From Arthrobacter sp. Leaf137 (GTDB lineage Bacteria; Actinomycetota; Actinomycetes; Actinomycetales; Micrococcaceae): DNA of 64,000 bases. The notes beneath the pieces are model-generated. The model had not been told where the DNA came from. It ran no database searches and worked only from the letters and a program-made list of their open reading frames with translations. The DNA is taken from contig NZ_LMOI01000018.1 of assembly GCF_001423525.1 (NCBI RefSeq), positions 598,773-662,772 on the forward strand, given 5' to 3'. Positions 26,059-34,747 of this stretch are shown in pieces. Both the position numbers and the translations under genes were made by a program. How positions within the stretch are numbered: the first letter of the stretch is position 1; each line of letters opens with the position of its first letter.

Positions 26059-28689
26059 CTACCGTCCGGCCTGGTGCGCGTCCAGGAGGCGGGCACAGCG
26101 GATGAAACCCAGATGGGAATATGCCTGCGGATGGTTGCCCAGGTGGGTCTCGGTGCCGGGGTCGTATTCCTCCGGCAACAGCCCGGTGGGCCCGAAGAGG
26201 GTTACCAGCTGGTCGAACAGGTCCCATGCTTCATCGATGCGGCCCACGGCGACATAGGCCTCGATCAGCCACGTGGTGCAGATGTGGAAGCCGCCCTCCA
26301 AGCCCGGCAGGCCGTCGTCGTACCGGTACCGGAAGACTGTCGGCCCCACCCTCAGTTCCCGTTCCACGGCAGTGACCGTGTCCAGGAAGCGCTGGTCGGT
26401 GACATCCAGCAGGCCGGAAAGGCCGATGTGCAGGACGGCGGCATCGAGGTCCGGGCTGTCGTAGGCCACGGTGTAGGACTTGGCCGATTCGTCCCAGCCC
26501 TCCCGCAGCACCTCATCCCGGATGGCGGCGGCCATGGGAGCCCAGGCGGGGTCCGGCTCCCTGCCGTGCCGGTCAGCTGTCCGCAGTGCCCTGTCCAGGG
26601 TCACCCAGCACATCACCTTGGAGTAGACGTGGTGGCGTGCCGGGCGCCGGGCCTCCCAGATGCCGTGGTCCGGTTCATGCCAGCGGGCCAGGACTGCCGA
26701 GGCCATCTGGACCATCAGCTCCCAGTGCCCGTCGGCGAGTGTGCCCTCTCTCGAACTCAGGGTATGGATCAGCTCCGCAACAGGGCCAAAGACGTCCAGC
26801 TGGACCTGGTGGTCCGCCGCGTTTCCGATCCGGACCGGGCGGGACCCGGCGTAGCCCGGGAGGCTGTCCACCACGGCTTCCGTGGACAGCGGCGAACCGG
26901 TGACGGAGTACAGCGGATGGAGCCACTCCGGGCCCGGGGCATGCTCAAGGATCCGCCCCAGCCATCCAAGGAAACCAACGGCCTCCGCGGTGGAGCCAAG
27001 GTCCGCCAGGGCATTGACAGTCATGGACCCGTCCCGCAGCCAGCAGTACCGGTAGTCCCAGTTCCTTGTTCCGCCGATGCCTTCGGGCAGGGAGGTGGTG
27101 GGGGCGGCGAGGACTGCGCCAGTGGGTTCGTGGACCAAGGCACGGAGCACCAGCGCCGAACGCCGTACCAGCGAGGGTTTCACGGACGGGAGGGCGAGTT
27201 TCTGCACCCACTGGCGGGCGTGAAGGGCCACCTCGGCCCGGCGCTCCGTCTCCCCCTGCGGGTCTGCGGGACGGGGTTCCGTGTCACCGCAGCGCAGGTT
27301 GAGCACCACGGGCCCGGACTGGAGATTCACCGATGCCGTGGCCGTCCCGTGCCTGCCGTCCGAGGTAATGCTGAAGGTCACGCCCGGCGCGAAGAGGATG
27401 ATCGGTTCCGACGTGCCCACCACATGCAGTTCGTCGCCGCGGGCCTCCATGACGAACGGGGCGTTGGCGTAGTCCGGCCGCGGTGCGAAGGTGATCCGGG
27501 CAGCTCCGGTGCCGGTCAGCACCCGGACCAGGCTGGTGATGCCGTCCGGGGCAGGTTCGAGGTAGTCGGTGACCGTGACGTCCGCCCACCGGGTTTCGAC
27601 GATCATGGTGCTGTCCACGTAGCGCTGGCCCAGCACCTGTGATGCCTTTGCCGGTTCCACGGAGAAGTGGCCGGCCGCGTCACCGCCCAGGATGTGGGCG
27701 AACACCGAGCCGGAGTCCGGCAGCGGGTGGCTCATCCAGCAGACCTTTGCGTCCGGTGTCAGCAGTGCGGTGGAGGAGCCGTTGCCGATCATGGTGTGCC
27801 GTTCGAGGCCCACGGCGTCCTCGCCGAACAGCCAAGCCCGCCGCAGTTCGAAGAGCAGGGCAAGGACCCGGGCAAAGGACTCGGGGTCGCGGAGCCGGTG
27901 CGCCGCTGCGGTTTCGCCGCCGCCGACCCGCAGGCCCAGGTCCGGGCCGCGGAGGGTGGCGATGGCCAGTTCGTCGCTGTCGGCGTCGCCAGCGAACATG
28001 GCGGCACTGGCGCCGAGCCGGGACCGGAGGGTCTCCAGTGCCTCGCCCTTGGACGGCTCCACCACCGACAGGTCCAGCACCGAGCCGTCCACGATGAAGA
28101 ACAGTCCGTGGGCGCGCGCTATCTCCCGGGCAGTTTCGGTTACCGAGGCGACGACCTCTGCCGGGGCCGGACGGGTGTGGACCGAAACCGCCACCGGTTT
28201 GCGCTCAATCCAAACGCCGCTCTGGAACCCTACGGCCTCGTTGAGCGCAGCGTTGACCTTTTGCAGTACCGATTCGGTGGCCAGCGTCTGGGTGTGTGCG
28301 AAGCCCATGTCCGACTCCGCGCCGTGAGACCCGATGAGGTGGACCTCCACGGGGAGGCGGGACACCGCCGCCAGGTCCCTCAGGGAGCGGCCCGAAATGA
28401 TGGCGGCGTGCGTGCTGGGCAGGGCGGCCAGTGCCCGCAAGGCGATGGCGGCGCTGCCCAGCGGGAGGATCTCGGTGGAGATGCCTTCCGCGTCGCACAA
28501 GGTGCCGCCGTAGTTGCAGGCCACCAGCAGCGCAGGAACACGTGCCAGAACCTTCAGTTCGTCCAGCAGCGCCGGGGTCAGCCCGCTGTCCGCCGCATCC
28601 GCCTGGACAAACGACCGGAGCACCTCCAGCGGAAGGGAACGGGTGAGCAGGGCGGAATCCGCCACGCTCTGGTTCAAAGGCGTGGGCAT
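26059..28689 (-). CDS. GH15 glucosidase/trehalase fused to a degenerate trehalose-phosphatase (HAD) domain
   Basis: An 876-residue fusion. About residues 40-270 are a HAD domain of the trehalose-6-phosphatase type (AIISGRSLRDLAAVSRLPVE, HLIGSHGAE, MFAGDADSDELAIATL). The nucleophile motif, normally DYDGTL, reads NYGGTL at residues 59-64, so both catalytic aspartates are lost. From about residue 290 comes a GH15 protein: a beta-sandwich, then the (alpha/alpha)6 barrel with GTRNWDYRYCWLRDGSMTV and LEGGFHICTTWLIEAY, which carries a catalytic Glu. GH15 proteins of actinomycetes include trehalases and glucoamylases. A role in trehalose or glucan breakdown is likely; the HAD part is probably structural or regulatory. 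Confidence 0.88.
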   Translation of the reverse strand: MPTPLNQSVADSALLTRSLPLEVLRSFVQADAADSGLTPALLDELKVLARVPALLVACNYGGTLCDAEGISTEILPLGSAAIALRALAALPSTHAAIISGRSLRDLAAVSRLPVEVHLIGSHGAESDMGFAHTQTLATESVLQKVNAALNEAVGFQSGVWIERKPVAVSVHTRPAPAEVVASVTETAREIARAHGLFFIVDGSVLDLSVVEPSKGEALETLRSRLGASAAMFAGDADSDELAIATLRGPDLGLRVGGGETAAAHRLRDPESFARVLALLFELRRAWLFGEDAVGLERHTMIGNGSSTALLTPDAKVCWMSHPLPDSGSVFAHILGGDAAGHFSVEPAKASQVLGQRYVDSTMIVETRWADVTVTDYLEPAPDGITSLVRVLTGTGAARITFAPRPDYANAPFVMEARGDELHVVGTSEPIILFAPGVTFSITSDGRHGTATASVNLQSGPVVLNLRCGDTEPRPADPQGETERRAEVALHARQWVQKLALPSVKPSLVRRSALVLRALVHEPTGAVLAAPTTSLPEGIGGTRNWDYRYCWLRDGSMTVNALADLGSTAEAVGFLGWLGRILEHAPGPEWLHPLYSVTGSPLSTEAVVDSLPGYAGSRPVRIGNAADHQVQLDVFGPVAELIHTLSSREGTLADGHWELMVQMASAVLARWHEPDHGIWEARRPARHHVYSKVMCWVTLDRALRTADRHGREPDPAWAPMAAAIRDEVLREGWDESAKSYTVAYDSPDLDAAVLHIGLSGLLDVTDQRFLDTVTAVERELRVGPTVFRYRYDDGLPGLEGGFHICTTWLIEAYVAVGRIDEAWDLFDQLVTLFGPTGLLPEEYDPGTETHLGNHPQAYSHLGFIRCARLLDAHQAGR

Positions 28690-28959
28690 CAGGGAACCCC
28701 TTCGAGGCAGAACCAGGCCGGGACTGCAGCCGCTGGGTCACCTGCGGACTACCGGTTGGCGCCCCTCCCGGAGATCCTGGCGGATTTCCCGGGGGGAGCA
28801 GTTCCCATCGTCATCCCCTGCGGTTTCTCCTGAATATCCCCTTCATTGCGTATGTGTAAAAGTCCGGGCCACACGCCGGATCCGGGGCGACGCTACGGTC
28901 GGCCGCAGCGCAGGTTTCCGCGCAGGCCACCTGCGCGTTGACCTGCGCGGACGGGCAGC

Positions 28960-29982
28960 TCAGACGCGCGCCAGCCCGGCCACCTCGGCCAGCAGTTCCA
29001 CCGAGCGCAGCCGGGCGTCCGTGCCGGTGCTCTGGTGCGCCACGATAAGTTCGTCGGCGTCGGCGTGCCTGCCGAACCCGTCAAGGTAGTCCAGGACGAC
29101 GTCGGGCGTTCCCACCGCCGAGTAGGTCATCATCTGCGAGACGTGCTGGCCCTGCGGGGAGTCGAGAATCATGTCCGCCTCATCATCGGTGAATTCCCGG
29201 GTCCCGCCGCCGAAGAACAGGGACACGCGGGCCCGTTTGGTGGCCTGCATCATCTCCTGCGCCTCAGAGGCGGAATCGGCTGCGATCACGTTGACTCCGG
29301 CGATCACGTGGGGGGCCTCGAGCTGCGCGGAGGGCTTGAATTCGCGGCGGTAGACGGCCACTGCGTCCTTCAGTGCGTTGGGGGCAAAATGCGAGGCGAA
29401 GGCGTACGGCAGGCCGAGCTGCGCGGCGAGCCGCGCACCGAACAGGGATGATCCCAGGATGTAGAGCGGGACGTTGGTGCCCTTGCCGGGGGTTGCCTCC
29501 ACACCCTGGATCCGGGTGGGTCCGGTGAGGTAGCCCTGCAGTTCCAGGACGTCCTGCGGGAAGCTGTCGGCGGACATCGGGTCGCGCCGGAGGGCCCGCA
29601 TGGTGTTCTGGTCGCTGCCGGGGGCACGGCCCAGGCCCAGGTCGATCCGGCCCGGGTGGAGGGTTTCCAGGGTGCCGAACTGCTCGGCGATGGTCAGCGG
29701 CGAGTGGTTGGGCAGCATGACCCCGCCGGCGCCGAGCCGGATGCTTTCGGTGTGCGCGGCCACGTGGGCGATCAGCACACTGGTGGCGGACGAAGCGATG
29801 GATGACATGTTGTGGTGCTCTGCGTACCAGACCCGCCGGTACCCCAGTTTCTCGGCACTCTGCGCCATCGCCACGCTGCCCGCGAAGCTTTCCGCTGCCG
29901 TCTGGCCTTTGCCGATGGTTGCCAGGTCAAGGATGGAAAGCGGGAGGGTCACGTTGGGTGCCGGCCTTTCGGAGCGTTGCAT
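28960..29982 (-). CDS. LLM class flavin-dependent oxidoreductase
   Basis: A 340-residue luciferase-like TIM-barrel protein. Conserved stretches are [40 protein letters not shown] (the family AEHH), [38 protein letters not shown] and [14 protein letters not shown]. It belongs to the group often annotated as MsnO8-like or alkanal monooxygenase-like proteins that use reduced flavin. Substrate unknown. It is divergent from the aldo/keto reductase across 127 bp. The 270 bp separating it from the GH15 fusion show no further feature. Confidence 0.87.
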   Translation of the reverse strand: MQRSERPAPNVTLPLSILDLATIGKGQTAAESFAGSVAMAQSAEKLGYRRVWYAEHHNMSSIASSATSVLIAHVAAHTESIRLGAGGVMLPNHSPLTIAEQFGTLETLHPGRIDLGLGRAPGSDQNTMRALRRDPMSADSFPQDVLELQGYLTGPTRIQGVEATPGKGTNVPLYILGSSLFGARLAAQLGLPYAFASHFAPNALKDAVAVYRREFKPSAQLEAPHVIAGVNVIAADSASEAQEMMQATKRARVSLFFGGGTREFTDDEADMILDSPQGQHVSQMMTYSAVGTPDVVLDYLDGFGRHADADELIVAHQSTGTDARLRSVELLAEVAGLARV

Positions 29983-30109
29983 AGGGAATATCGTTGCGTC
30001 ATCGCGCCCGCCGGGATCGCGGCAGGCACAGATGGCATAACCACGGCGGCACCCGGCTTATTTCTGTGATCTGCGGAATACCCAGCACACTGATGATGTT
30101 GCCGCCCCT

Positions 30110-31003
30110 ATGAGCCCAGACACGAAAAGCACAGCGACGAAGAGCACAGGGACAACGAACCAGTCCGCCACCATCGACCTCAAGGACCTGGGAACCGTGC
30201 AGCGGCTCGGCTTCGGTGCCATGCGCATCGTGGGCGACGGCGTTTGGGGCGAGCCCGCGGACCGGGCAGCCGCCGTGGCGGTGGTGCGCCGCGCCGTCGA
30301 ACTCGGCGTCGATTTCATTGACACCGCGGATTCCTATGGCCCGAACATCAGCGAGGAAATCATCGCCGAAGCCCTGCACCCCTACAAGGACGGCCTAAGA
30401 ATCGCCACGAAAGTGGGATTTACCCGCACCGGGCCCAACAAGTGGGTCCCCGTGGGACGGCCCGAATACCTGCGCCAGCAGACTGAACTGAGCCTCCGCA
30501 AGCTGAAGGTGGACACCATCGACCTGCTGCAGCTGCACCGGATCGATCCGAAAGTGGACGCCGAGGAACAGTTCGGTGTGCTGCGTGAACTCCAGGACGA
30601 GGGCAAGGTCCGGGCGCTGGGCCTGTCGCAGGTCAGCGTGGCCGAACTCGAAGCCGCCGGAAAGCATTTCACGGTTTCCACCGTCCAGAACCGCTACAAC
30701 CTGACGGACCGCAGCTCCGAGGACGTGCTGCGCTACTCCGAGGAGAACGGCATCGGCTTCATCCCGTGGGCCCCGATTTCCGCGGGCGAACTGGCCCAGC
30801 CGGGCGGCCCGCTGGACGAGGCCGCAACGCGCCTGGATGCCACCACCTCGCAGGTGGCGCTGGCGTGGCTGCTCCGGCGTTCCCCCGTCATGATGCCCAT
30901 CCCCGGCACGGGATCCGTCAGCCACCTTGAGGAGAACATCGCAGCGGCGGGCATCACGCTCGACGACGACACGTACGCTGGGCTGGAAGCTGCCGGCAAG
31001 TAG
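30110..31003 (+). CDS. Aldo/keto reductase
   Basis: A 297-residue NADPH-dependent (alpha/beta)8 reductase. Family motifs are [19 protein letters not shown], the catalytic Asp in [14 protein letters not shown] with Tyr in the same segment, [12 protein letters not shown] with the active-site Lys, [19 protein letters not shown] with the His, and [17 protein letters not shown] for NADPH binding. It probably reduces an aldehyde or ketone; the substrate cannot be told. The DJ-1-like gene starts 49 bp downstream on the same strand, so both may respond to reactive carbonyl stress. Confidence 0.9.
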   Translation: MSPDTKSTATKSTGTTNQSATIDLKDLGTVQRLGFGAMRIVGDGVWGEPADRAAAVAVVRRAVELGVDFIDTADSYGPNISEEIIAEALHPYKDGLRIATKVGFTRTGPNKWVPVGRPEYLRQQTELSLRKLKVDTIDLLQLHRIDPKVDAEEQFGVLRELQDEGKVRALGLSQVSVAELEAAGKHFTVSTVQNRYNLTDRSSEDVLRYSEENGIGFIPWAPISAGELAQPGGPLDEAATRLDATTSQVALAWLLRRSPVMMPIPGTGSVSHLEENIAAAGITLDDDTYAGLEAAGK

Positions 31004-31052
31004 CGGCGGCTTTCCACGCAGTGCCCAGCAACACAACAGGCAGGAGAACAGC

Positions 31053-31751
31053 ATGGCTAACGTTTTGATGGTTGTTTCAGCAGCCGATTCCCTCACCATG
31101 AAGGACGGCAGCGAACACCCCACCGGCTTCTGGGCTGAAGAACTGGTGGTCTCGCACCAGACCCTGGTGGACGCCGGACACACTGTCCACCTCGCCACAC
31201 CGGGCGGTGCGAAGCCCACCGTGGACCAGGTCAGCCTGGCCGCAGATTCCGCCGGCGGCGAGGAACGCGCCGAGGGCTTCCGGGACTACCTGGCCAAAAT
31301 CGGCGCCGAGCTGTCGCAGCCCTTGGTGCTCGCCGACGTCGACATCGCTTCCTACCACGCCGTGGTGATGCCCGGCGGGCACGGCCCGATGGCAGACCTC
31401 TACAAGGACGCCGACCTGGGCCGCCTGCTGGTGGCCGCGGACAAGGACGGCAAGGTCATCGCGCCGTTCTGCCACGGCCCGGCGGGCCTGCTCAGCGCAA
31501 CGGACGACGCCGGGACGTTCACTTTCGCGGGACGGCGCCTGACGGTCTTCAGCAACGAAGAGGAACTGAACGGCGGCACGGGCGAGAACACGCCCTGGCT
31601 TGTGGAGGACGCGCTGAAGGAGAAGGGCGCGATCGTCAACAACGCCGCTGCCTGGTCTTCCCATGTGGTCCGCGACGGGAACCTGATCACCGGCCAGAAC
31701 CCGCAGTCCAGCGAGGACGTGGCCAAGGAAGTCATCAAGGCCCTGGGCTGA
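31053..31751 (+). CDS. DJ-1/PfpI family protein (type 1 glutamine amidotransferase-like, Hsp31-like)
   Basis: A 232-residue protein of the DJ-1/PfpI superfamily. The nucleophile elbow is VIAPFCHGPAGLLSAT with the reactive Cys followed by His, and MPGGHGPMADLYKD supplies the upstream motif. TGENTPWLVEDALKEKGA near the C-terminus matches Hsp31/YraA-type members, several of which act as glyoxalase III or chaperones. The ATG at 31053 has AGGAG 8 nt upstream; an in-frame extension overlapping the aldo/keto reductase is rejected. Adjacent to that reductase, it fits carbonyl-stress defence. Activity not proven. Confidence 0.85.
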   Translation: MANVLMVVSAADSLTMKDGSEHPTGFWAEELVVSHQTLVDAGHTVHLATPGGAKPTVDQVSLAADSAGGEERAEGFRDYLAKIGAELSQPLVLADVDIASYHAVVMPGGHGPMADLYKDADLGRLLVAADKDGKVIAPFCHGPAGLLSATDDAGTFTFAGRRLTVFSNEEELNGGTGENTPWLVEDALKEKGAIVNNAAAWSSHVVRDGNLITGQNPQSSEDVAKEVIKALG

Positions 31752-31798
31752 CAGGCTTCCGGGTTTCCGCCGGGATGGCCTGACGCCGATGTATTGAC

Positions 31799-31835
31799 GG
31801 AGGGGACCAGCTCTTATGAGCTGGTCCCCTCCTTT
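31799..31835 (+). terminator. Rho-independent terminator
   Basis: A perfect 15-bp stem, GGAGGGGACCAGCTC and its complement, around TTAT, followed by TTT. It lies 47 bp after the DJ-1-like gene and before the binding-protein gene. Confidence 0.85.
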
Positions 31836-31995
31836 GGTGTACGCGGATTGTGACCGCGGCGGTCCCCGCGTTAACTGCGGTTACTCCCCGTATCGCCCGG
31901 TTTCGGGGCCTTTGATTCTGCCGGTGGCACTCCCGGATAGTTGCTGCAACGCGCATCATCCGTCGCATCAACTTCGTACCTCCAAGGAGGAAACC

Positions 31996-32976
31996 ATGGC
32001 CATCCCCACGCCGAAACCGGCCCTTATCGCGGCCCTGGCAGTGTCCCTGCTGGGCCTGGCCGCATGCGCCGATCCGGGCGCGACGGCGGCGACAGCACCG
32101 ACGTCGGAGGCTACCGCCACCGCAGCCGGCAAGACCTTCAACCTGTCCCCCGAGCAGGACCGCTTCAAGGTGGACTTGGACCAGGCAGCGGCCGCGCAGG
32201 TGCCCGACGCCATCAAGGCCGACGGCAAGCTGACCGTGGTGACCACCGGCGGCACGGCCCCGCTGAGCACGTTCGCCTCCGACAACAAGACCCTGATCGG
32301 CAGCGAGGTGGACATCGCCTACGCCGTGGGCGAGACCCTCGGCCTGCAGGTCGAGGTCCTCCCCGTCGCGTGGGCCGACTGGCCGCTGGGCATCGAGTCA
32401 GCCAAATACGAGGCCGTCCTCTCCAACGTGACCGTCACCGAGGCCCGCAAGGAGAAGTTCGACTTCGCCACGTACCGCAACGACCTGCTCGGCTTCTACG
32501 CCAAGAGCGACTCGGACATGACCGAGGTAAAGGAAGCCAAGGACGTGGCGGGCAAGCGGGTCATCGTTGGCTCCGGCACCAACCAGGAAGCCATCCTGGT
32601 GCGCTGGGACGAGGAGAACAAGAAGAACGGCCTCAAGCCGGTGGAGTTCCAGTATTACGACGACGACTCCGCCTCCGGGCTGGCCCTCCAGTCGGGCCGT
32701 GCGGACCTGACGTTCGGCCCCAACGCCGGCGCTGCCTACAAGGCGGCGAAGGATGGGAAGACCAAGCAGGTGGGCACCCTGGAGGGCGGCTGGCCGCTGA
32801 AGGCCGAGATCGCGTTCACCACCAAGAAGGGCAACGGCCTGGCTGTCGCCGCGCAAACCGCCCTGAACCACCTGATCGACGACGGTACCTACGCCAAGAT
32901 CCTGGACCGCTGGGGCCTGTCCTCCGAGGCAATCCCGAAGTCCGAACTGAACCCGGCGGGCCTGCCCAAGAAGTAA
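31996..32976 (+). CDS. Amino-acid-type ABC transporter substrate-binding lipoprotein (orphan)
   Basis: A 326-residue exported lipoprotein. The signal peptide ends in the lipobox LLGLAAC, with Cys near residue 24. A type-3 solute-binding domain (SBP_bac_3) follows: KLTVVTTGGTAPLSTFASDN, IGSEVDIAYAVGETLGLQVE, and RVIVGSGTNQEAILVRWDEE. AAGGAGG precedes the ATG by 6 nt. No permease or ATPase lies next to it. It is clearly paralogous to the binding protein at 48784-49875, sharing the CADPGA start, GSGTNQE and KGNGLA motifs, so it may feed the same transporter. Strong terminators bracket it on both sides, so it is a one-gene unit. Ligand unknown. Confidence 0.88.
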   Translation: MAIPTPKPALIAALAVSLLGLAACADPGATAATAPTSEATATAAGKTFNLSPEQDRFKVDLDQAAAAQVPDAIKADGKLTVVTTGGTAPLSTFASDNKTLIGSEVDIAYAVGETLGLQVEVLPVAWADWPLGIESAKYEAVLSNVTVTEARKEKFDFATYRNDLLGFYAKSDSDMTEVKEAKDVAGKRVIVGSGTNQEAILVRWDEENKKNGLKPVEFQYYDDDSASGLALQSGRADLTFGPNAGAAYKAAKDGKTKQVGTLEGGWPLKAEIAFTTKKGNGLAVAAQTALNHLIDDGTYAKILDRWGLSSEAIPKSELNPAGLPKK

Positions 32977-32997
32977 GCGGACCGCCGACGAATGGAT

Positions 32998-33036
32998 CCC
33001 CGCCCAGCACCTTCGGGTGCGAGGCGGGGATTCTTC
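32998..33036 (+). terminator. Rho-independent terminator
   Basis: CCCCGCC-CA-GCACC, loop TTCG, GGTGC-GA-GGCGGGG, then ATTCTT. The 12 paired bases have one 2x2 internal mismatch and a stable C(TTCG)G tetraloop. It ends the orphan binding-protein gene. Confidence 0.85.
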
Positions 33037-33127
33037 ATTGCCCGGCCATAGCGCAGCGGCGCCGCCGTCCCTAGTCTTAGGACTATGGGGCCGCGAGGCC
33101 GATTGCGTGGTGGCACTAGGAGTTCCG

Positions 33128-33724
33128 GTGGAAGTACTTCTCCCTGAGTATCTGAGCTTCGATTACCGCTGCCAGTTCCGTGGGATACCAGGCGTGCACC
33201 ATGACCCGGACGACTATCCCCTCGTGTGGAACGTCAGCGTCAGCGGCCGCACCTGGGATGACGCGGACGACGGCGGCGACGGCACGGAAGTCCGCGTCGG
33301 CGAAGCGGAACTGTATGTTGTTCCGGACGCCGGGATCATCGACCTCTTCCTGACCCTGGACGCTGTGAACCAGCACGTCGCCGCAGTGGGTGAAATGCTG
33401 ACGATCAACCGCCCGGACCTGGTCAAGGACCTGGCCCTGGGCGGGGATCTGCTGATCCTGTCCAAGCTGCACGTGGCGCCGGAATTCCGCAGGAACAAGC
33501 TCGGTCATGAGATCCTGAAAGCCGTCCTGAGCAGCGTGGGCCGGTCAGCGTCCAAGGTCATCCTCGAAGCAGTCCCGGCGCCCGCGGAGAACGCACCCGC
33601 CGAAGGAACGGCCGGGTACGAGGCCGCGAAGGCGTCATTGCGCCGGTACTGGGAAAGCTTCGGCTTCCAGGCCGCCCACGGGGACTATCTGGTGTTCGAA
33701 GACATGAACGGCGTCGTCGACTGA
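33128..33724 (+). CDS. Probable GNAT-like N-acetyltransferase
   Basis: A protein of about 198 residues. The N-terminal half is acidic and has no recognised motif. The C-terminal half has a GNAT-like acetyl-CoA region, LLILSKLHVAPEFRRNKLGH, in which the R-x-x-K/x-G-x pattern is loosely kept, followed by a helix and YWESFGFQAAHGDYLVFED as the closing strand. Start codons are ambiguous: GTG 33128 has AGGAG at 5-nt spacing, and GTG 33110 is also possible. It precedes the TetR gene by 75 bp. Function unknown; the GNAT call is moderate. Confidence 0.6.
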   Translation: MEVLLPEYLSFDYRCQFRGIPGVHHDPDDYPLVWNVSVSGRTWDDADDGGDGTEVRVGEAELYVVPDAGIIDLFLTLDAVNQHVAAVGEMLTINRPDLVKDLALGGDLLILSKLHVAPEFRRNKLGHEILKAVLSSVGRSASKVILEAVPAPAENAPAEGTAGYEAAKASLRRYWESFGFQAAHGDYLVFEDMNGVVD

Positions 33725-33799
33725 CCACCCAACCGCAACACCACGGCTGAGGAACAGGGGAAAGTGCACTGCCGGCAAGTTTGGCAATAGTCTGGCCAG

Positions 33800-34399
33800 A
33801 TGGGGACTAACACCGTGAACTCCGGCGAGCAGCTCGACAGGCAGTCCCGCATCCTCGAAGCGGCCCTGGACCTGCTGTCCCGGCACGGGATCTCGGGCGT
33901 GAGCATGCGCTCCGTCGCCCGGGAGGCCGGCGTCGCCCTGGGCCTGGTGAACTATTACTACGACGACAAGACGAGCCTGATCCGGGCGGCCCTCCACCGC
34001 GTCGACGAGCACGACCTCCTGCTGGTCACACCCGATCCGGACTCAACTCCCGACGAACAGCTGCGCACGGCCCTGCGCCGGGTGGCGGGTGCGGATCTGC
34101 TGACCACCAAATACCTGTCGCTGCGCCTCCACCTCTGGGCCCTCGCCCAGGCCGATGAGGGCTACGCCGAAATCAATGCCGCCGCCTTCGACCGGTACAT
34201 CGACGGCCTCGCCACTCTCGTGGCCAATGCCAGGCCCGGGCTCACCTGGGCTGAGTGCCGGGAACGCGCGTCCGATGTTGTCGTCATCCAGAACGGGATG
34301 TGGCTGACCTCCCTCCTGGGCGTGGACAAGGCCTCCATCCAGCGCAGCATCCAGCGCACCGAGGACATCGCCTTCGGCCCTGCACCGGACGCCGGCTAG
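33800..34399 (+). CDS. betI: TetR family regulator, BetI-like
   Basis: A 199-residue repressor with an N-terminal TetR HTH at about residues 12-58 (RILEAALDLLSRHGISGVSM, SVAREAGVALGLVNYYYDDK). The C-terminal ligand-binding domain has the LRLHLWALAQADEGY stretch typical of BetI-type proteins. It sits directly upstream of the choline-to-betaine genes, and a strong double-dyad operator (34436-34474) overlapping the betB promoter lies between them. It very probably represses betB-codA and is released by choline. The gene symbol is by analogy. Confidence 0.8.
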   Translation: MGTNTVNSGEQLDRQSRILEAALDLLSRHGISGVSMRSVAREAGVALGLVNYYYDDKTSLIRAALHRVDEHDLLLVTPDPDSTPDEQLRTALRRVAGADLLTTKYLSLRLHLWALAQADEGYAEINAAAFDRYIDGLATLVANARPGLTWAECRERASDVVVIQNGMWLTSLLGVDKASIQRSIQRTEDIAFGPAPDAG

Positions 34400-34435
34400 G
34401 CAGAAGCGCCACAAACCCTCATCCTCCAGTCACAT

Positions 34436-34487
34436 TTGAACGAGTGTTCAACCTGCTATTGAACACTCGTTCAACATGCATTACTGT
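34436..34487 (+). promoter_or_regulatory. BetI-type double operator overlapping the betB promoter
   Basis: TTGAACGAGTGTTCAA (34436-34451) and its exact reverse complement TTGAACACTCGTTCAA (34459-34474) are separated by 7 bp. Each half is itself a dyad (TTGAAC-N4-GTTCAA), so two repressor dimers could bind. The second half starts with TTGAAC (34459-34464), a good -35 box, with a -10 TACTGT (34482-34487) at exactly 17 bp. Occupancy would block RNA polymerase. Confidence 0.8.
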
Positions 34488-34747
34488 CCTTCTATGACGT
34501 ACGCCACACCTGCCCGGGTTTCTGCTGACGGGGCCCGGCACTTCACCCCCCGCTCCGCGCCGCGCTAAGCCCGCCGGCCCGAAAACCCCGGCGCGATGTC
34601 CGCACCACGGACATCGCGCACCGCAAAAGTCACCTCCGCAGCACAGCCGCCGCACCCTCCGGCGCTGCTCCGCCGTGCCCGCGGCACGGCTGCCGCACCA
34701 TCCGGGGAGCGCCGGTACGGCCCCTGACCTACCACTTAGGGAGACAC
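34488..34747 (+). other. Long structured 5' leader of the betB operon
   Basis: About 260 nt between the presumed promoter and the betB ATG. It holds two strong hairpins: a 12-bp stem at 34591-34602/34608-34619 with loop CACCA, and an 8-bp stem at 34672-34679/34683-34690. It also contains a 24-codon ORF starting at ATG 34494 with no clear ribosome-binding site. Neither hairpin has a U-run, so they are not simple terminators. A regulatory role for the leader is possible but unproven. Confidence 0.5.

Noticed and set aside
31836..31995. Riboswitch in the 160-nt leader of the orphan binding-protein gene
   Set aside because: No TCATGA or other SAM-type core, and only a weak hairpin near 31885-31910; no basis for a call.
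34494..34568. 24-codon ORF in the betB leader as a gene
   Set aside because: No ribosome-binding site and no recognisable peptide; kept only as part of the leader description.
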